Positions 8,145 through 16,096 of a stretch of DNA of 64,000 bases are shown piece by piece (positions within the stretch are counted from its first letter, which is position 1; every line of letters starts with the position of its first letter). A model generated the notes under the pieces. That model saw only the letters and a list, made by a program, of their open reading frames with translations, was not told the origin of the DNA and ran no database searches. The DNA comes from Enterovibrio norvegicus DSM 15893 (GTDB lineage Bacteria > Pseudomonadota > Gammaproteobacteria > Enterobacterales > Vibrionaceae), in contig NZ_FOWR01000024.1 of assembly GCF_900115495.1 (NCBI RefSeq), forward strand, positions 1 through 64,000. The letters run 5' to 3'. A program made the translations under genes and the position numbers.

Positions 8145-8708
8145 CTATTTCGCCAGCGCCAAGAGCGCCTGTGTGCTGTCGACATTGCAGTAGCCGAAAC
8201 CTAATGCCGACATAAAGGCCGCATGCACCTGACTGGCAGGCACAGTGACGCCATTAAACACAAGATCAAGCGTGGCACAGGCATCATGCGCCACATGGCA
8301 TTCATAGTTAGAATCAACCGCAGCACGCGTGACAGCGTCAACGCACATATGGCTCATTGCACCCACAATCACCAATGTATCCACGTTTAACTGCGCCAGG
8401 GTGTGTTGCAGTTCCGTTTCCCGAAAACTGTTGATGTGATGTTTTAAAATCACAGGTTCGTCATCTATGGGTGCCACACTGGCATGAATGTGTGCGCCGT
8501 CAGAGTGAGGCAAGAAGAAAGGCGCGTCATTCGACGGAAATTCATGTCTAACATGGATCACAGGCAACCCTTGCTGGCGAAATGCATCGAGTAATGTTGC
8601 CGCGTTGGCTGCTGCCGCTTCCGTGCCTGATAAAGCCCATTTAGCACCAGAGTAAGACGGGAAATAATCGTTTTGAAAATCAATCAATAGTAAGGCAGTC
8701 TTAGACAT
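8145..8708 (-). CDS. isochorismatase-family cysteine hydrolase
   Basis: A cytoplasmic hydrolase of 187 residues with the alpha/beta fold of nicotinamidase and isochorismatase. The catalytic triad is visible: Asp in LLIDFQNDYF, Lys in ILKHHINSF, Cys in SHMCVDA. The substrate is not inferable. The divergent gene is a GlxA-type regulator, and such regulators often control a neighbouring hydrolase of this family, so the pair may form a unit. Confidence 0.88.
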   Translation of the reverse strand: MSKTALLLIDFQNDYFPSYSGAKWALSGTEAAAANAATLLDAFRQQGLPVIHVRHEFPSNDAPFFLPHSDGAHIHASVAPIDDEPVILKHHINSFRETELQHTLAQLNVDTLVIVGAMSHMCVDAVTRAAVDSNYECHVAHDACATLDLVFNGVTVPASQVHAAFMSALGFGYCNVDSTQALLALAK

Positions 8709-8809
8709 AACAGGTTCTCCATTTATCGGTTCGTGTTACCAGTAGAACCCATTATGTCGAGCCTTCACCCCGATTACCGATGGCGAAATTGCCATAAAAC
8801 AAGGCAAAA

Positions 8810-9733
8810 ATGACAACGTGTCTCCGCATTAGCATTGTTGATTACCCAGGCGCGCTGCAAAGCGCAGTGCATGGGTTGAAAGAAATCTTTCTGTTTGCCA
8901 ATAACATTATGGCAGAGGAAGAGAGTGAACTGACGTTCTCAGTGTGCATTGTGCAACCTGATCACCTCGCGTCATCAATCCACAATGGCCAGGTCGTCAT
9001 TTTGCCGCCGAGCGCAGAAGGAGACTATTACCTTCAACCCCATTCCTCGCTCCTTCAGTATTTACATCAAGCCCATCAAGAGGGCGCCATATTGTGCTCA
9101 GCATGTGCAGGGGCATTTCTTTTGGCGAGGGCAGGGGTGTTAGACGGGCGCGTTGTGACCACGCATTGGCAGTTGGCTGACAAATTCAGAGCCGCATTTC
9201 CCCATACGGCGCTAGAGAGTGAAAGCCTGCTGATCAATGGCGGCGATATCATTAGCGCGGGTGGCCTCATGTCATGGGTCGATTTAGGCCTAGAGATCGT
9301 CGCGCAGTATGCAAAGCCACATATCATGCGCAAGCTCGGAAAGTTTTTGATTGTTGATACTGGCAAACGTGAGCAACGGTATTACGAGAGTTTTCTGCCC
9401 AAATTTGATCATGGCAATAAAGCCATCTTACAGGTGCAGCACCATATTCAGGCGCATTATCACCAGCCCATGACCATCCCTCATTTAGCGAGCCAGGCAT
9501 GCATGAGTGATCGAACATTCTTACGGCAATTCACACAAGCGACCACACTAAAACCGACACAATACCTTCAACGCGTCAGGGTACAAAAAGCGTGTGAACT
9601 GCTTGAAACCACCACGCAAAGCTTTGAGCACATCGCCCTCAGCGTTGGCTATGAAGATGCCAACAGCTTTCGTAAAGTCTTTCTCAAAGTCATTGGGTTA
9701 TGCCCTTCCGCGTTCAGGGCGCGGTTTGTGTAA
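8810..9733 (+). CDS. GlxA-type AraC-family transcriptional regulator (DJ-1/PfpI + HTH)
   Basis: 307 residues. The N-terminal DJ-1/PfpI-like domain (about 1-180) shows the nucleophile-elbow motif CSACAGAFLLA and the following VVTTHW. The C-terminal AraC DNA-binding domain (about 205-305) has two helix-turn-helices: IPHLASQACMSDRTFLRQF and FEHIALSVGYEDANSFRKVF. The ligand is unknown. It is divergent from the isochorismatase-like gene with about 100 bases between them. Confidence 0.9.
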   Translation: MTTCLRISIVDYPGALQSAVHGLKEIFLFANNIMAEEESELTFSVCIVQPDHLASSIHNGQVVILPPSAEGDYYLQPHSSLLQYLHQAHQEGAILCSACAGAFLLARAGVLDGRVVTTHWQLADKFRAAFPHTALESESLLINGGDIISAGGLMSWVDLGLEIVAQYAKPHIMRKLGKFLIVDTGKREQRYYESFLPKFDHGNKAILQVQHHIQAHYHQPMTIPHLASQACMSDRTFLRQFTQATTLKPTQYLQRVRVQKACELLETTTQSFEHIALSVGYEDANSFRKVFLKVIGLCPSAFRARFV

Positions 9734-9787
9734 AGCGCCGCCAAGTAAACCTATAAACCTACCCCCGCCCACACCACCGCCACCACG

Positions 9788-9808
9788 ATGAAAGATCCCT
9801 GCGAGTGT
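9788..9808. repeat. left copy of a 21-bp direct repeat flanking the DGC-pepsin-avidin cluster
   Basis: ATGAAAGATCCCTGCGAGTG plus a final T. The same 21 bases with one change (C to T) occur at 12910-12930, where they include the 3' end of the MarR gene. The two copies bracket the three-gene cluster, so this looks like an insertion or recombination scar. Confidence 0.8.
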
Positions 9809-9968
9809 TCCAGCGAGTTTCCCCTTGGTCTTATCATCTAACTGATAAAGTCATGAATATGTTTGCGAGTGATATATCACTAGATGTTGTGTTTGATTGA
9901 CTTTGCTTCCACTGTTTTTAACGTGTCGATATTCGTGTTAACAGATTGTTCATCAGCGAGGTCATCAA

Positions 9969-10898
9969 ATGGAATTGAAGGACCGCTACTACACCGTTTT
10001 AGACGCCTTACCTGAGCATACATTTATCTTCTCGGAGTCTGGGGTATACATCGATGTTTACGGTGGGGAAGATAACGCCACAGGATTCGACTGCAAGCAG
10101 TTCATCGGTTCATCGCTGTATGACGTCGCTCCCGCTGAAATGGCTGAAACGTTTCATTCGTATATTAAAAAAGCGCTTGAAACGAATCAGGTACAACTCG
10201 CCTCGTATAAGTTCGATACCGATAACATGATCGAACTCCCTGACCATGTTATCGCGCCTGAACAGATTTGGTTTGAAGCCACCATTAAACCTATCCCACT
10301 GATTGAAAACGGTGAGCGCACCGTTGTGTGGATAGCGAAAAATATCACTGAGCGCCATCTCTTGGAAAAACGTCTCAAAGAGCTGTCTGAAACAGATGAT
10401 CTTACAGGCATCGCCAACAGGCGCGCTTTTACCGAGGAGTTGCGAGGTGCACTGAAACGGTTTCAAACCGCCAATTCGCCTTTCTCTGTGCTTATGCTCG
10501 ACATCGATCACTTCAAGCAAATTAATGATTCGTTAGGCCATTATTGTGGAGACGAGGCGATTCAGTTCACGGTTAACTTATTGAATAAAAAACTGACGGG
10601 GTCTGATTTTTTCGGGCGAATTGGCGGTGAAGAGTTCGCCATTATCCTTTGGGATTCAGGGATAGAATCGGCCTACCAAAAAGCAGAGGAACTAAGACGT
10701 TTGCTAGAAAGCAGTCGCTTCGTGGCAGAAGAGAAAAAAATAAAACTGACGGTGAGTGTCGGTGTCACCGAGGTTCGTGAATCAGACGACAACATAAAAA
10801 GTATCATGGCAAGAGCCGATACTGCGATGTACCACTCGAAGAAAACGGGCAGAAATAAAGTCAGTCGTTTCTTCTCAAGCCACGAAAAGAAAAACTGA
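9969..10898 (+). CDS. cytoplasmic PAS-GGDEF diguanylate cyclase
   Basis: 309 residues without a membrane segment. A PAS sensor (about 8-130, ending in the typical VVWIAKNITERHLLEKRL) is followed by a GGDEF domain with DDLTGIANRRAF, DIDHFKQINDSLGH and an intact GGEEF site near residue 220. It should make c-di-GMP from GTP in response to a PAS-bound signal. No I-site RxxD is obvious five residues before GGEEF. It is the first gene of a compact operon: the next ATG lies one base after its stop. Confidence 0.9.
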   Translation: MELKDRYYTVLDALPEHTFIFSESGVYIDVYGGEDNATGFDCKQFIGSSLYDVAPAEMAETFHSYIKKALETNQVQLASYKFDTDNMIELPDHVIAPEQIWFEATIKPIPLIENGERTVVWIAKNITERHLLEKRLKELSETDDLTGIANRRAFTEELRGALKRFQTANSPFSVLMLDIDHFKQINDSLGHYCGDEAIQFTVNLLNKKLTGSDFFGRIGGEEFAIILWDSGIESAYQKAEELRRLLESSRFVAEEKKIKLTVSVGVTEVRESDDNIKSIMARADTAMYHSKKTGRNKVSRFFSSHEKKN

Positions 10899-10899
10899 G

Positions 10900-12090
10900 A
10901 TGTTAAATAAAGAAACTGATGGTTTCTCCTTGCCATTACAACGAGGACCTTTCCAGAACAATGGCGCAACACCCTGGTTCTGCGAGTTGAATATGGGTAC
11001 GCCGGGACAAACGTTAAAATTCTGTTTTGATACAGGGAGTAACTTTAACTGGGTGACGTCTAGCCTTTGCTCTGATGATGGTTGCCAACATTATGCGAAT
11101 GGTCGCTTCATGTTTTCTGAATCATCAACCTTTGAATGGATTGATCAAACCGGGACAACGGTTGATTTCGGCCCGTGGGGGTGCATGGAAGCTGAAGAGG
11201 GCAGAGATAAACTTTGTATGCCTACTCAAAAGGCATTGGACACCTGTTTATTCATATCGTTGTACCTGTCTAAAAAATATTCAGGTACACAGTTTGATGA
11301 GCTGGACTGGGATGGCGGTATTGGGCTACCTAGCGGCGAAGTGTCTGAAATTCCTCTCGATAAGCTGTCTGGTGCTTTCAGGCTCGCACAATCTCACGCA
11401 GGGCAACCTATTCACTCCCACTTTTTTCTCGATCTTATGGAAAAAGGGTTCGTCAGTAAAAAGCGACCATTTATCAGTTTTTTAAGCGACATGAGCGAAG
11501 AGAAATCGGCGAGAGGAACCGTTAGCTTTGGATTGCTCGATGACGCGTATTCAACGTCGCTTGAGTACCTCTTTTTACCGTGGGCACGTTATCGGGAAGA
11601 AGTGCCTTACCTTTGGAGCGCCGAGAATGCCTCAATAAGCGTTGGCGATAACCTTATTGGGGAAGATCTCTATTTTACCTTGGACAGTGGCTCTTCTCAG
11701 TTCAAAGGAGACAAAACAGTACTGAAAAAGGTTTTTGAACAGACGACAGAGAGCAGTCCTGTGGTTTCGATTTCTCTGACCGACAGTGGGGGTGAGGAAT
11801 ATGGGTTGTTGGAAATCACCAGTGATGTATATCGATGCGACATTGAGGAAGGGCAGCACAAAGGGCAAGCGGTCTCACAGTTTCAGTCGCTGACGCAGGC
11901 GGAAGGCATGTTATTGGTGGGCTCTGTATTGATGGACCACTTGTACACGGTTTATGAATACGAAGAGCCATCAGACGGCCAATTGGCACCCAAAGGTGTG
12001 TGGATTTTTAATAAGCCTGATGGACCAAAAATTATCCAGACCAAGCAAAAAGAGCCCGCAAGTCTATTCAATACGCTAAAGGCGAAATAA
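10900..12090 (+). CDS. pepsin-family (A1) aspartic protease, bacterial shewasin-like
   Basis: 396 residues with both pepsin active-site motifs, an arrangement rare in bacteria: FDTGSNFNWV near residue 44 (first Asp, followed by the W-V of pepsins) and FTLDSGSSQF near 262 (second Asp). The opening WFCELNMGTPGQTLKF matches the first strand pair of pepsins (usually Y...IGTPPQ). Neither signal peptide nor propeptide is seen, so the enzyme is probably cytosolic, as described for the Shewanella pepsin homologues (shewasins). It has many cysteines. The start is one base after the diguanylate cyclase stop, and its TAA overlaps the next ATG (TAATG), indicating translational coupling at both ends. Confidence 0.87.
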   Translation: MLNKETDGFSLPLQRGPFQNNGATPWFCELNMGTPGQTLKFCFDTGSNFNWVTSSLCSDDGCQHYANGRFMFSESSTFEWIDQTGTTVDFGPWGCMEAEEGRDKLCMPTQKALDTCLFISLYLSKKYSGTQFDELDWDGGIGLPSGEVSEIPLDKLSGAFRLAQSHAGQPIHSHFFLDLMEKGFVSKKRPFISFLSDMSEEKSARGTVSFGLLDDAYSTSLEYLFLPWARYREEVPYLWSAENASISVGDNLIGEDLYFTLDSGSSQFKGDKTVLKKVFEQTTESSPVVSISLTDSGGEEYGLLEITSDVYRCDIEEGQHKGQAVSQFQSLTQAEGMLLVGSVLMDHLYTVYEYEEPSDGQLAPKGVWIFNKPDGPKIIQTKQKEPASLFNTLKAK

Positions 12091-12866
12091 TGCATAAGCA
12101 ATTAACGGGAATTTGGCACAATGATTTCCACTCTAAAATGGAACTCCTTGCGATAGAGAATAGGATCATTGGCCGATATAGCTCACACACTGGCTCGACA
12201 GGGGTTTATCAACTGGTAGGTCACTGCTCTGGTGAAGCCCCAACCAAGGAGATGGGGCAATCTGTCGCGCTCTCCATTTATTGGAAAAACATCGCTGAAG
12301 GTGAGAAAGATGAAAGCTGGCATTGGGTCGGCTCTATGGTTGGTCAACTTCAGCATGATGGAAAGCTAACGCTAACCAATGTGATCGTCGTTTCTGTGCC
12401 ATTTGGAAACTATCAGCAAGGTAACTTCGTTGATAAGTTGGCGTTTAAAAAGTCCTCAACAGACGTTGATCTTGAGTCAGTAAAGAGTGGCTTACCTGAA
12501 GATCGCAACATTGAAGAACGCCCTGTCATTGGAAAGTGGGTCAGTCTCGATCAGCGCCAACTGCTTGATATTTTCCATGTGGAAGGGGCCTCCGGTGCAA
12601 CGTCAGCATGTTTAGTGTGCGGGGATTCGGAAGTGATGCTTACTGGGTTTATAGACGTCGACGCCGAACCGGGAATGGCGCAAAGCTTATCGCTTTCGGG
12701 GTATGAATCAGATGAGCAGTCTGCTTTCTCTTTGTCAGGCATGCTTGAGCCTGGAAAAGATACGATGACCTTGTTTAGCTGGCATGCAGAGCAAACTTCC
12801 CCAGATGACAGTTTCATGCAGACACGCATGGACGCGACGTCCTTTCGCAGACTTACAACACGTTAA
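12090..12866 (+). CDS. tandem avidin-like domain protein (candidate biotin binder)
   Basis: 258 residues with no signal peptide. Residues about 5-120 follow the avidin/streptavidin strand order: LTGIWHNDFHSK (N and S spaced as streptavidin N23 and S27), IIGRYSS (as Y43/S45), YQLVGHCSG, ALSIYWKN (as W79), WHWVGSM (as W92), then NFVDKLAFKK (possible D128 position). Residues about 148-255 look like a second, more diverged copy: IGKWVSL, VMLTGFID, SLSLSGYES, LFSWHA, ATSFRRL. Alignment is by eye, so biotin binding is inferred and the second pocket may be dead. Its ATG overlaps the protease stop, so both are made together. Confidence 0.75.
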   Translation: MHKQLTGIWHNDFHSKMELLAIENRIIGRYSSHTGSTGVYQLVGHCSGEAPTKEMGQSVALSIYWKNIAEGEKDESWHWVGSMVGQLQHDGKLTLTNVIVVSVPFGNYQQGNFVDKLAFKKSSTDVDLESVKSGLPEDRNIEERPVIGKWVSLDQRQLLDIFHVEGASGATSACLVCGDSEVMLTGFIDVDAEPGMAQSLSLSGYESDEQSAFSLSGMLEPGKDTMTLFSWHAEQTSPDDSFMQTRMDATSFRRLTTR

Positions 12867-12898
12867 AATAAGTGGAAAATAAGTGGGACACACACATA
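12867..12898. repeat. REP-like motif (copy A)
   Basis: AATAAGTGGAAAATAAGTGG then GACACACACATA. It is very similar to 16024-16055 and shares the core GTGGGACACACAC with several other sites at 14.6-17.8 kb. It sits between the avidin-like gene and the MarR gene, a few bases from the right 21-bp repeat. Confidence 0.65.
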
Positions 12899-12907
12899 AC
12901 TGGTGTC

Positions 12908-13372
12908 CTATGAAAGATCCCTGTGAGTGTCTAACCAGTTTTTTAGCGTATCAGTGTGTTGCAGCATTTGGCGCATGTCTTCGCTATCCCACTGATCAAA
13001 GCATTGATCCATCACGGGAAGAAAACGCATGAAAGCGGCTTGCACTTTACTCAGCCCTTCCTCGTTGATTTTTATCCACTTCTTCCTGCCATCCGCGTCA
13101 TCTTTTCGAATATCAACGAGCCCCTGATCCGCAAGTTTATTCACCACCTTGGTTAATCCCGGCTGGTTCATTTGCATCACCTGAGCAAGCTGGCTGATGG
13201 TTTGCTCGCGTTCAGGTTGGTGAGAAAAGTGGTTCAGTAGATTGAACTGTGATTGATTCAGCCCACAAGGCTCAAGCGCTTTACTCAGCCAAGCATCCGT
13301 AAGTTGATGAACGATACCTAATGAAATCATTAACTTAAAAGATAATGTTTGTTTTTCTGTCAGCATATGCAT
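12908..13372 (-). CDS. MarR-family transcriptional regulator
   Basis: A winged-helix repressor of about 155 residues. HTH and wing are visible: EQTISQLAQVMQMNQPGLTK, VVNKLADQGLVDIRKDDADGRKKW (split here only for length), IKINEEG. The start at 13372 (MHMLTEK) follows GAGG; the frame opens 8 codons earlier. It is divergent from a nitroreductase-like gene, and two palindromic boxes in the gap overlap its probable promoter, so autoregulation and control of that neighbour are likely. Its 3' end includes one copy of the 21-bp direct repeat. Confidence 0.88.
   Translation of the reverse strand: MHMLTEKQTLSFKLMISLGIVHQLTDAWLSKALEPCGLNQSQFNLLNHFSHQPEREQTISQLAQVMQMNQPGLTKVVNKLADQGLVDIRKDDADGRKKWIKINEEGLSKVQAAFMRFLPVMDQCFDQWDSEDMRQMLQHTDTLKNWLDTHRDLS
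12910..12930. repeat. right copy of the 21-bp direct repeat
   Basis: ATGAAAGATCCCTGTGAGTG plus T, overlapping the last codons of the MarR gene. It matches 9788-9808 at 20 of 21 bases. Since this copy is part of a gene, it is probably the original. Confidence 0.8.
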
Positions 13373-13389
13373 CAAACCTCTTGATATAT

Positions 13390-13421
13390 ATTCCAAGGAA
13401 TGTATATTTATTCCATGGAAT
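13390..13421. promoter_or_regulatory. tandem operator boxes ATTCC-NN-GGAAT
   Basis: ATTCCAAGGAAT at 13390-13401 and ATTCCATGGAAT at 13410-13421. They are exactly 20 bases apart, so they lie on the same face of the helix. They sit in the gap between the divergent MarR and nitroreductase genes. This is a convincing site pair for the MarR dimer. Confidence 0.75.
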
Positions 13422-13455
13422 GTACTTTAACAGAACATGAAAAAAGGGGATAGCG

Positions 13456-14607
13456 ATGAATAGACGGAACTTCATGAAAGTGATGGGAACGGGTGCAGTT
13501 GTGTTAGCGGCAGGACCTATGGTGGTGAGCCAAGTCTCGGGCGCAAGCAATGTGTCGTTCAGGCCGACACTGACCTACACCGACATACGCAAAACATTGA
13601 TTAGCTATGCCATGCTATGCCCCAATCCACACAACATACAGCCATGGAAAGTTGCCTTCGAAGGCAAAGACACCCTGCTGCTTTTCGTGGACAGCGACAG
13701 GCTGCTGCCACAAACCGACCCTGTTCATCGTCAAATTCATATCGGTCAGGGCACATTCATCGAAAGCCTCCTTATTGCCGCCACGCACTTTGGGGTGAGG
13801 GCGAACGTTCACTATTTCCCTCAAGGCGAATACAGCAACCAAGCATTACAAGACAAACCGGTTGCCTCTATCACCCTCGAACGTGACGACAGCATTACGC
13901 CTGATCCCTTGTTCCCGTATTTGCTTACGCGACAATCCACCAAGACCGAATACACCCAGGAACTGCTCAGCGACACCGAATTAAACAAGATAGTGAGCAC
14001 GGCATCTGGCAGCGATTACCGCATTGACCTAGTGCAAGACAATGAAGGGAAAGCCGCGATGCGAGGCTTCTTAAACCAAGCCATGTTCATCGAAGAACAA
14101 AATGCAGACAGAAGCTTAGAGACAATCGGCATGTTCCGCTTCAATGACAAAGAGTATGCACAGCATCGCGACGGTTTCGGGCTTGCTCAAAACGGCGTAA
14201 CAGGCGCAAAGCGTTGGTTAGCTGAAACATTCTTTGTTTCTCGAGGAGCAGCTGAGAGCGACCCGGCGAGTTTTGGGAAAGAAGGCATCAAGTTGACCGA
14301 AGCGGTAACTCAAAGCACCCAGCACTTTGCCTTACTGATCAGCAAAGACAACACCCGCAAAACGCAGGTCGACATCGGGCGCTTATACAATCGCATCAAC
14401 CTGCTGACCGCCACCATGGGCATCGCCCAACACCCCATGAGCCAAATCTTGCAAGAATACAAAGATATGCTGCCATTGCAGAAAGAATTTAAGCAGCGGT
14501 TCAATGTGTCAGAAACAGACACTGTGCAAATGGTATTCAGGCTCGGAAAAGCCCAACGAACGCCAGAGTCACCAAGGCGAGAAGTGAAGGATGTGCTGGT
14601 ATCCTAA
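13456..14607 (+). CDS. Tat-exported nitroreductase-like flavoprotein (Acg-type)
   Basis: 383 residues. The N terminus MNRRNFMKVMGTGAVVLAAG is a twin-arginine signal, so the protein would fold with cofactor before export. The mature part resembles Acg-like nitroreductases: CPNPHNIQPW near the start (the FMN-contact region of the family), DRLLPQTDP, and a C-terminal MVFRLGKAQRTPESPRR. Such proteins are larger and more diverged than housekeeping nitroreductases, and substrates are largely unknown. It is divergent from, and probably controlled by, the adjacent MarR regulator. GGGGAT precedes the ATG. Confidence 0.85.
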   Translation: MNRRNFMKVMGTGAVVLAAGPMVVSQVSGASNVSFRPTLTYTDIRKTLISYAMLCPNPHNIQPWKVAFEGKDTLLLFVDSDRLLPQTDPVHRQIHIGQGTFIESLLIAATHFGVRANVHYFPQGEYSNQALQDKPVASITLERDDSITPDPLFPYLLTRQSTKTEYTQELLSDTELNKIVSTASGSDYRIDLVQDNEGKAAMRGFLNQAMFIEEQNADRSLETIGMFRFNDKEYAQHRDGFGLAQNGVTGAKRWLAETFFVSRGAAESDPASFGKEGIKLTEAVTQSTQHFALLISKDNTRKTQVDIGRLYNRINLLTATMGIAQHPMSQILQEYKDMLPLQKEFKQRFNVSETDTVQMVFRLGKAQRTPESPRREVKDVLVS

Positions 14608-14917
14608 GTAGGACACACACTTTACGAAAAGCATAGGTTTGTCAGTTTCATTGTTCCGTGGGTTTATGCTCAAACATGACAGATGAAGATGAAGATGAAA
14701 GCTAAGTCATTGGGCGATAGTCTTTTCATATCGCCAATGCAAAACCATGTTGAGTTTCAATGACAAAAGCACGCGCCTCTCTTATCAGTGTCGACGCGAC
14801 GCCCTATTACCACTGTGTGTCTCGTTGTGTTCGCCGTTCATTTTTATGTGAATTGAAGAATGTTGTTTGAGGGTGATTTGGCTGTTGTCTAAAAGTGTGT
14901 GTCTTATTAGTTCTCCA
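14603..14917. mobile_element. REPIN-like inverted pair enclosing a RAYT remnant
   Basis: The left end CCTAAGTAGGACACACACTT (14603-14622) and the right end AAAAGTGTGTGTCTTATTAG (14891-14910) form an imperfect inverted repeat with the same core seen elsewhere in the window. Between them lies the N-terminal remnant of a RAYT transposase. The right end, from about 14863, also resembles 17761-17815 in direct alignment. Confidence 0.6.
14760..14870 (+). pseudogene. REP-associated tyrosine transposase (RAYT), N-terminal remnant
   Basis: A 36-codon frame starting [20 protein letters not shown] and continuing [10 protein letters not shown], then an early stop. This is the typical opening of Y1-type REP-associated transposases. 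The HUH motif and catalytic Tyr that should follow are missing, so it is dead. A second, C-terminal remnant lies at 16.1-16.6 kb, so the two could derive from one family but not from a simple split, because their N-terminal parts overlap. Confidence 0.75.
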
Positions 14918-15003
14918 GAGAATAAGAAAAGGATATGGCAGCGTTAGCCGCTGCCGTTAGTTTTACCGAGTGCGCTCTTTACGCATTGCCATCTAGGTGT
15001 TTG

Positions 15004-15237
15004 TTATTCTTGCGTGGTAAGCGCAAGAAAGTTCCAATCTTCAGGAAAACACGCCTTTAAAGCTGTCTCTAATTCATCACTTGTTGCGTCATCAGTACTG
15101 AATTCTGCATCTGAATTCGTGATATTAAATTCAACATCCCAGTGTTTATCTTTTTTGATGGTCTCTGCAATAGCCTGACATTTTATCTCGGAAGGTATGT
15201 CTCTAGGGTTTGGTGGAATCACACTTACACTGGCCAT
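15004..15237 (-). CDS. small hypothetical protein
   Basis: 77 residues, acidic (SDAEFSTDDATSDELETALK), with no recognised domain, signal peptide or membrane segment. Its ATG overlaps the stop of the upstream gene (TAATG), so the two are translationally coupled. GAGGAT upstream serves as ribosome site. It lies between two RAYT remnants in a region of REP-like motifs, which suggests accessory origin. I do not recognise the family. Confidence 0.65.
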   Translation of the reverse strand: MASVSVIPPNPRDIPSEIKCQAIAETIKKDKHWDVEFNITNSDAEFSTDDATSDELETALKACFPEDWNFLALTTQE

Positions 15238-15845
15238 TATTTATCCTCAGTTCTTTCTGAGTAAGAAACGACGTCAATCTTAACGTCACCGTCTTGTGCA
15301 TCATTCAGAAGTTTCATCAGATTGGTGGAGCCCACCACAAGATTATCTAGCGCATTGTCACCACCAGCGGTTCCATCGAGAAGAATGCTTTGACAGAGTT
15401 TGGCGGCTGCGTTGTTACTGAAAAAAGTGTTTAACCCAATGAATTGAATTTCACTGGTAAATGAGTGATCTGAAATATTTGCCCTAATACTGCCAAAGCC
15501 ATCGCAATTAAAGTCTTTGTCGTCTACTACGAGACCAACGTAAAAACCATACCCAAACTGAATGGCATCAGGTCCATCATGTCTAACCGGGTTGGCAAAG
15601 CTTTCAGAGACAGTGCAGCAGATGGTAAGAAACGTTTTATCACTGTCATAGGAGGCTGAGAACAAACTGCCGAAGCTTGCCGAAAAGCTATCCTCGTTTT
15701 CTACTTTCTGGGTAAACACAGACAGTGCACCTAAGTTAGTTTTCTGAAGGTTTTGGATTTTACTCCATGTTTCATCACCCAAATAGACTGCCGGTGCAGA
15801 GAAATTCTCGCTGTACTTGTCTGGAGTACAAAAAACTTTCGCCAT
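15237..15845 (-). CDS. hypothetical protein coupled to the 77-residue protein
   Basis: About 202 residues, unrecognised. The start MAKVFCTPDKY at 15845 is chosen because AAGGAT lies 6 bases upstream; an in-frame ATG at 15851 sits too close to it. The sequence is mainly predicted beta, with no signal peptide and no membrane helix (GYGFYVGLVVDDKDFNCDGF, SFTSEIQFIGLNTFF). Together with the small downstream gene it forms a two-gene unit. No function is proposed. Confidence 0.7.
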   Translation of the reverse strand: MAKVFCTPDKYSENFSAPAVYLGDETWSKIQNLQKTNLGALSVFTQKVENEDSFSASFGSLFSASYDSDKTFLTICCTVSESFANPVRHDGPDAIQFGYGFYVGLVVDDKDFNCDGFGSIRANISDHSFTSEIQFIGLNTFFSNNAAAKLCQSILLDGTAGGDNALDNLVVGSTNLMKLLNDAQDGDVKIDVVSYSERTEDK

Positions 15846-16023
15846 GTTCATATCCTTGTGAAATTGAGGTGTCTTAAAATTGAAACAGCAAAAGTAGGTA
15901 TAGCTAAATATTTATAACTGCCTTAAAAAAAGACCTGGAAGACTAGAAAAACGTGCATCTGATCTCTCTTTTCTCTGGCTTTGTTGGTGCCTCTCAGCGC
16001 GCTTTAAACAATAGGTCACATCT

Positions 16024-16055
16024 AACAAGTGGAGAATAAGTGGGACATATATGGA
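16024..16055. repeat. REP-like motif (copy D)
   Basis: AACAAGTGGAGAATAAGTGG then GACATATATGGA. It aligns with copy A at 12867-12898 over about 30 bases. It precedes the second RAYT remnant. Confidence 0.6.
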
Positions 16056-16096
16056 CGCTTCTCGAACGTCAAACCTAAACGCACATGTCGTTTCGC

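Noticed and set aside
9750-9860. Gly-rich frame on the - strand after the GlxA-type regulator gene.
   Set aside because: No start codon; it enters the antisense of the regulator gene, and its only notable content is the 21-bp direct repeat.
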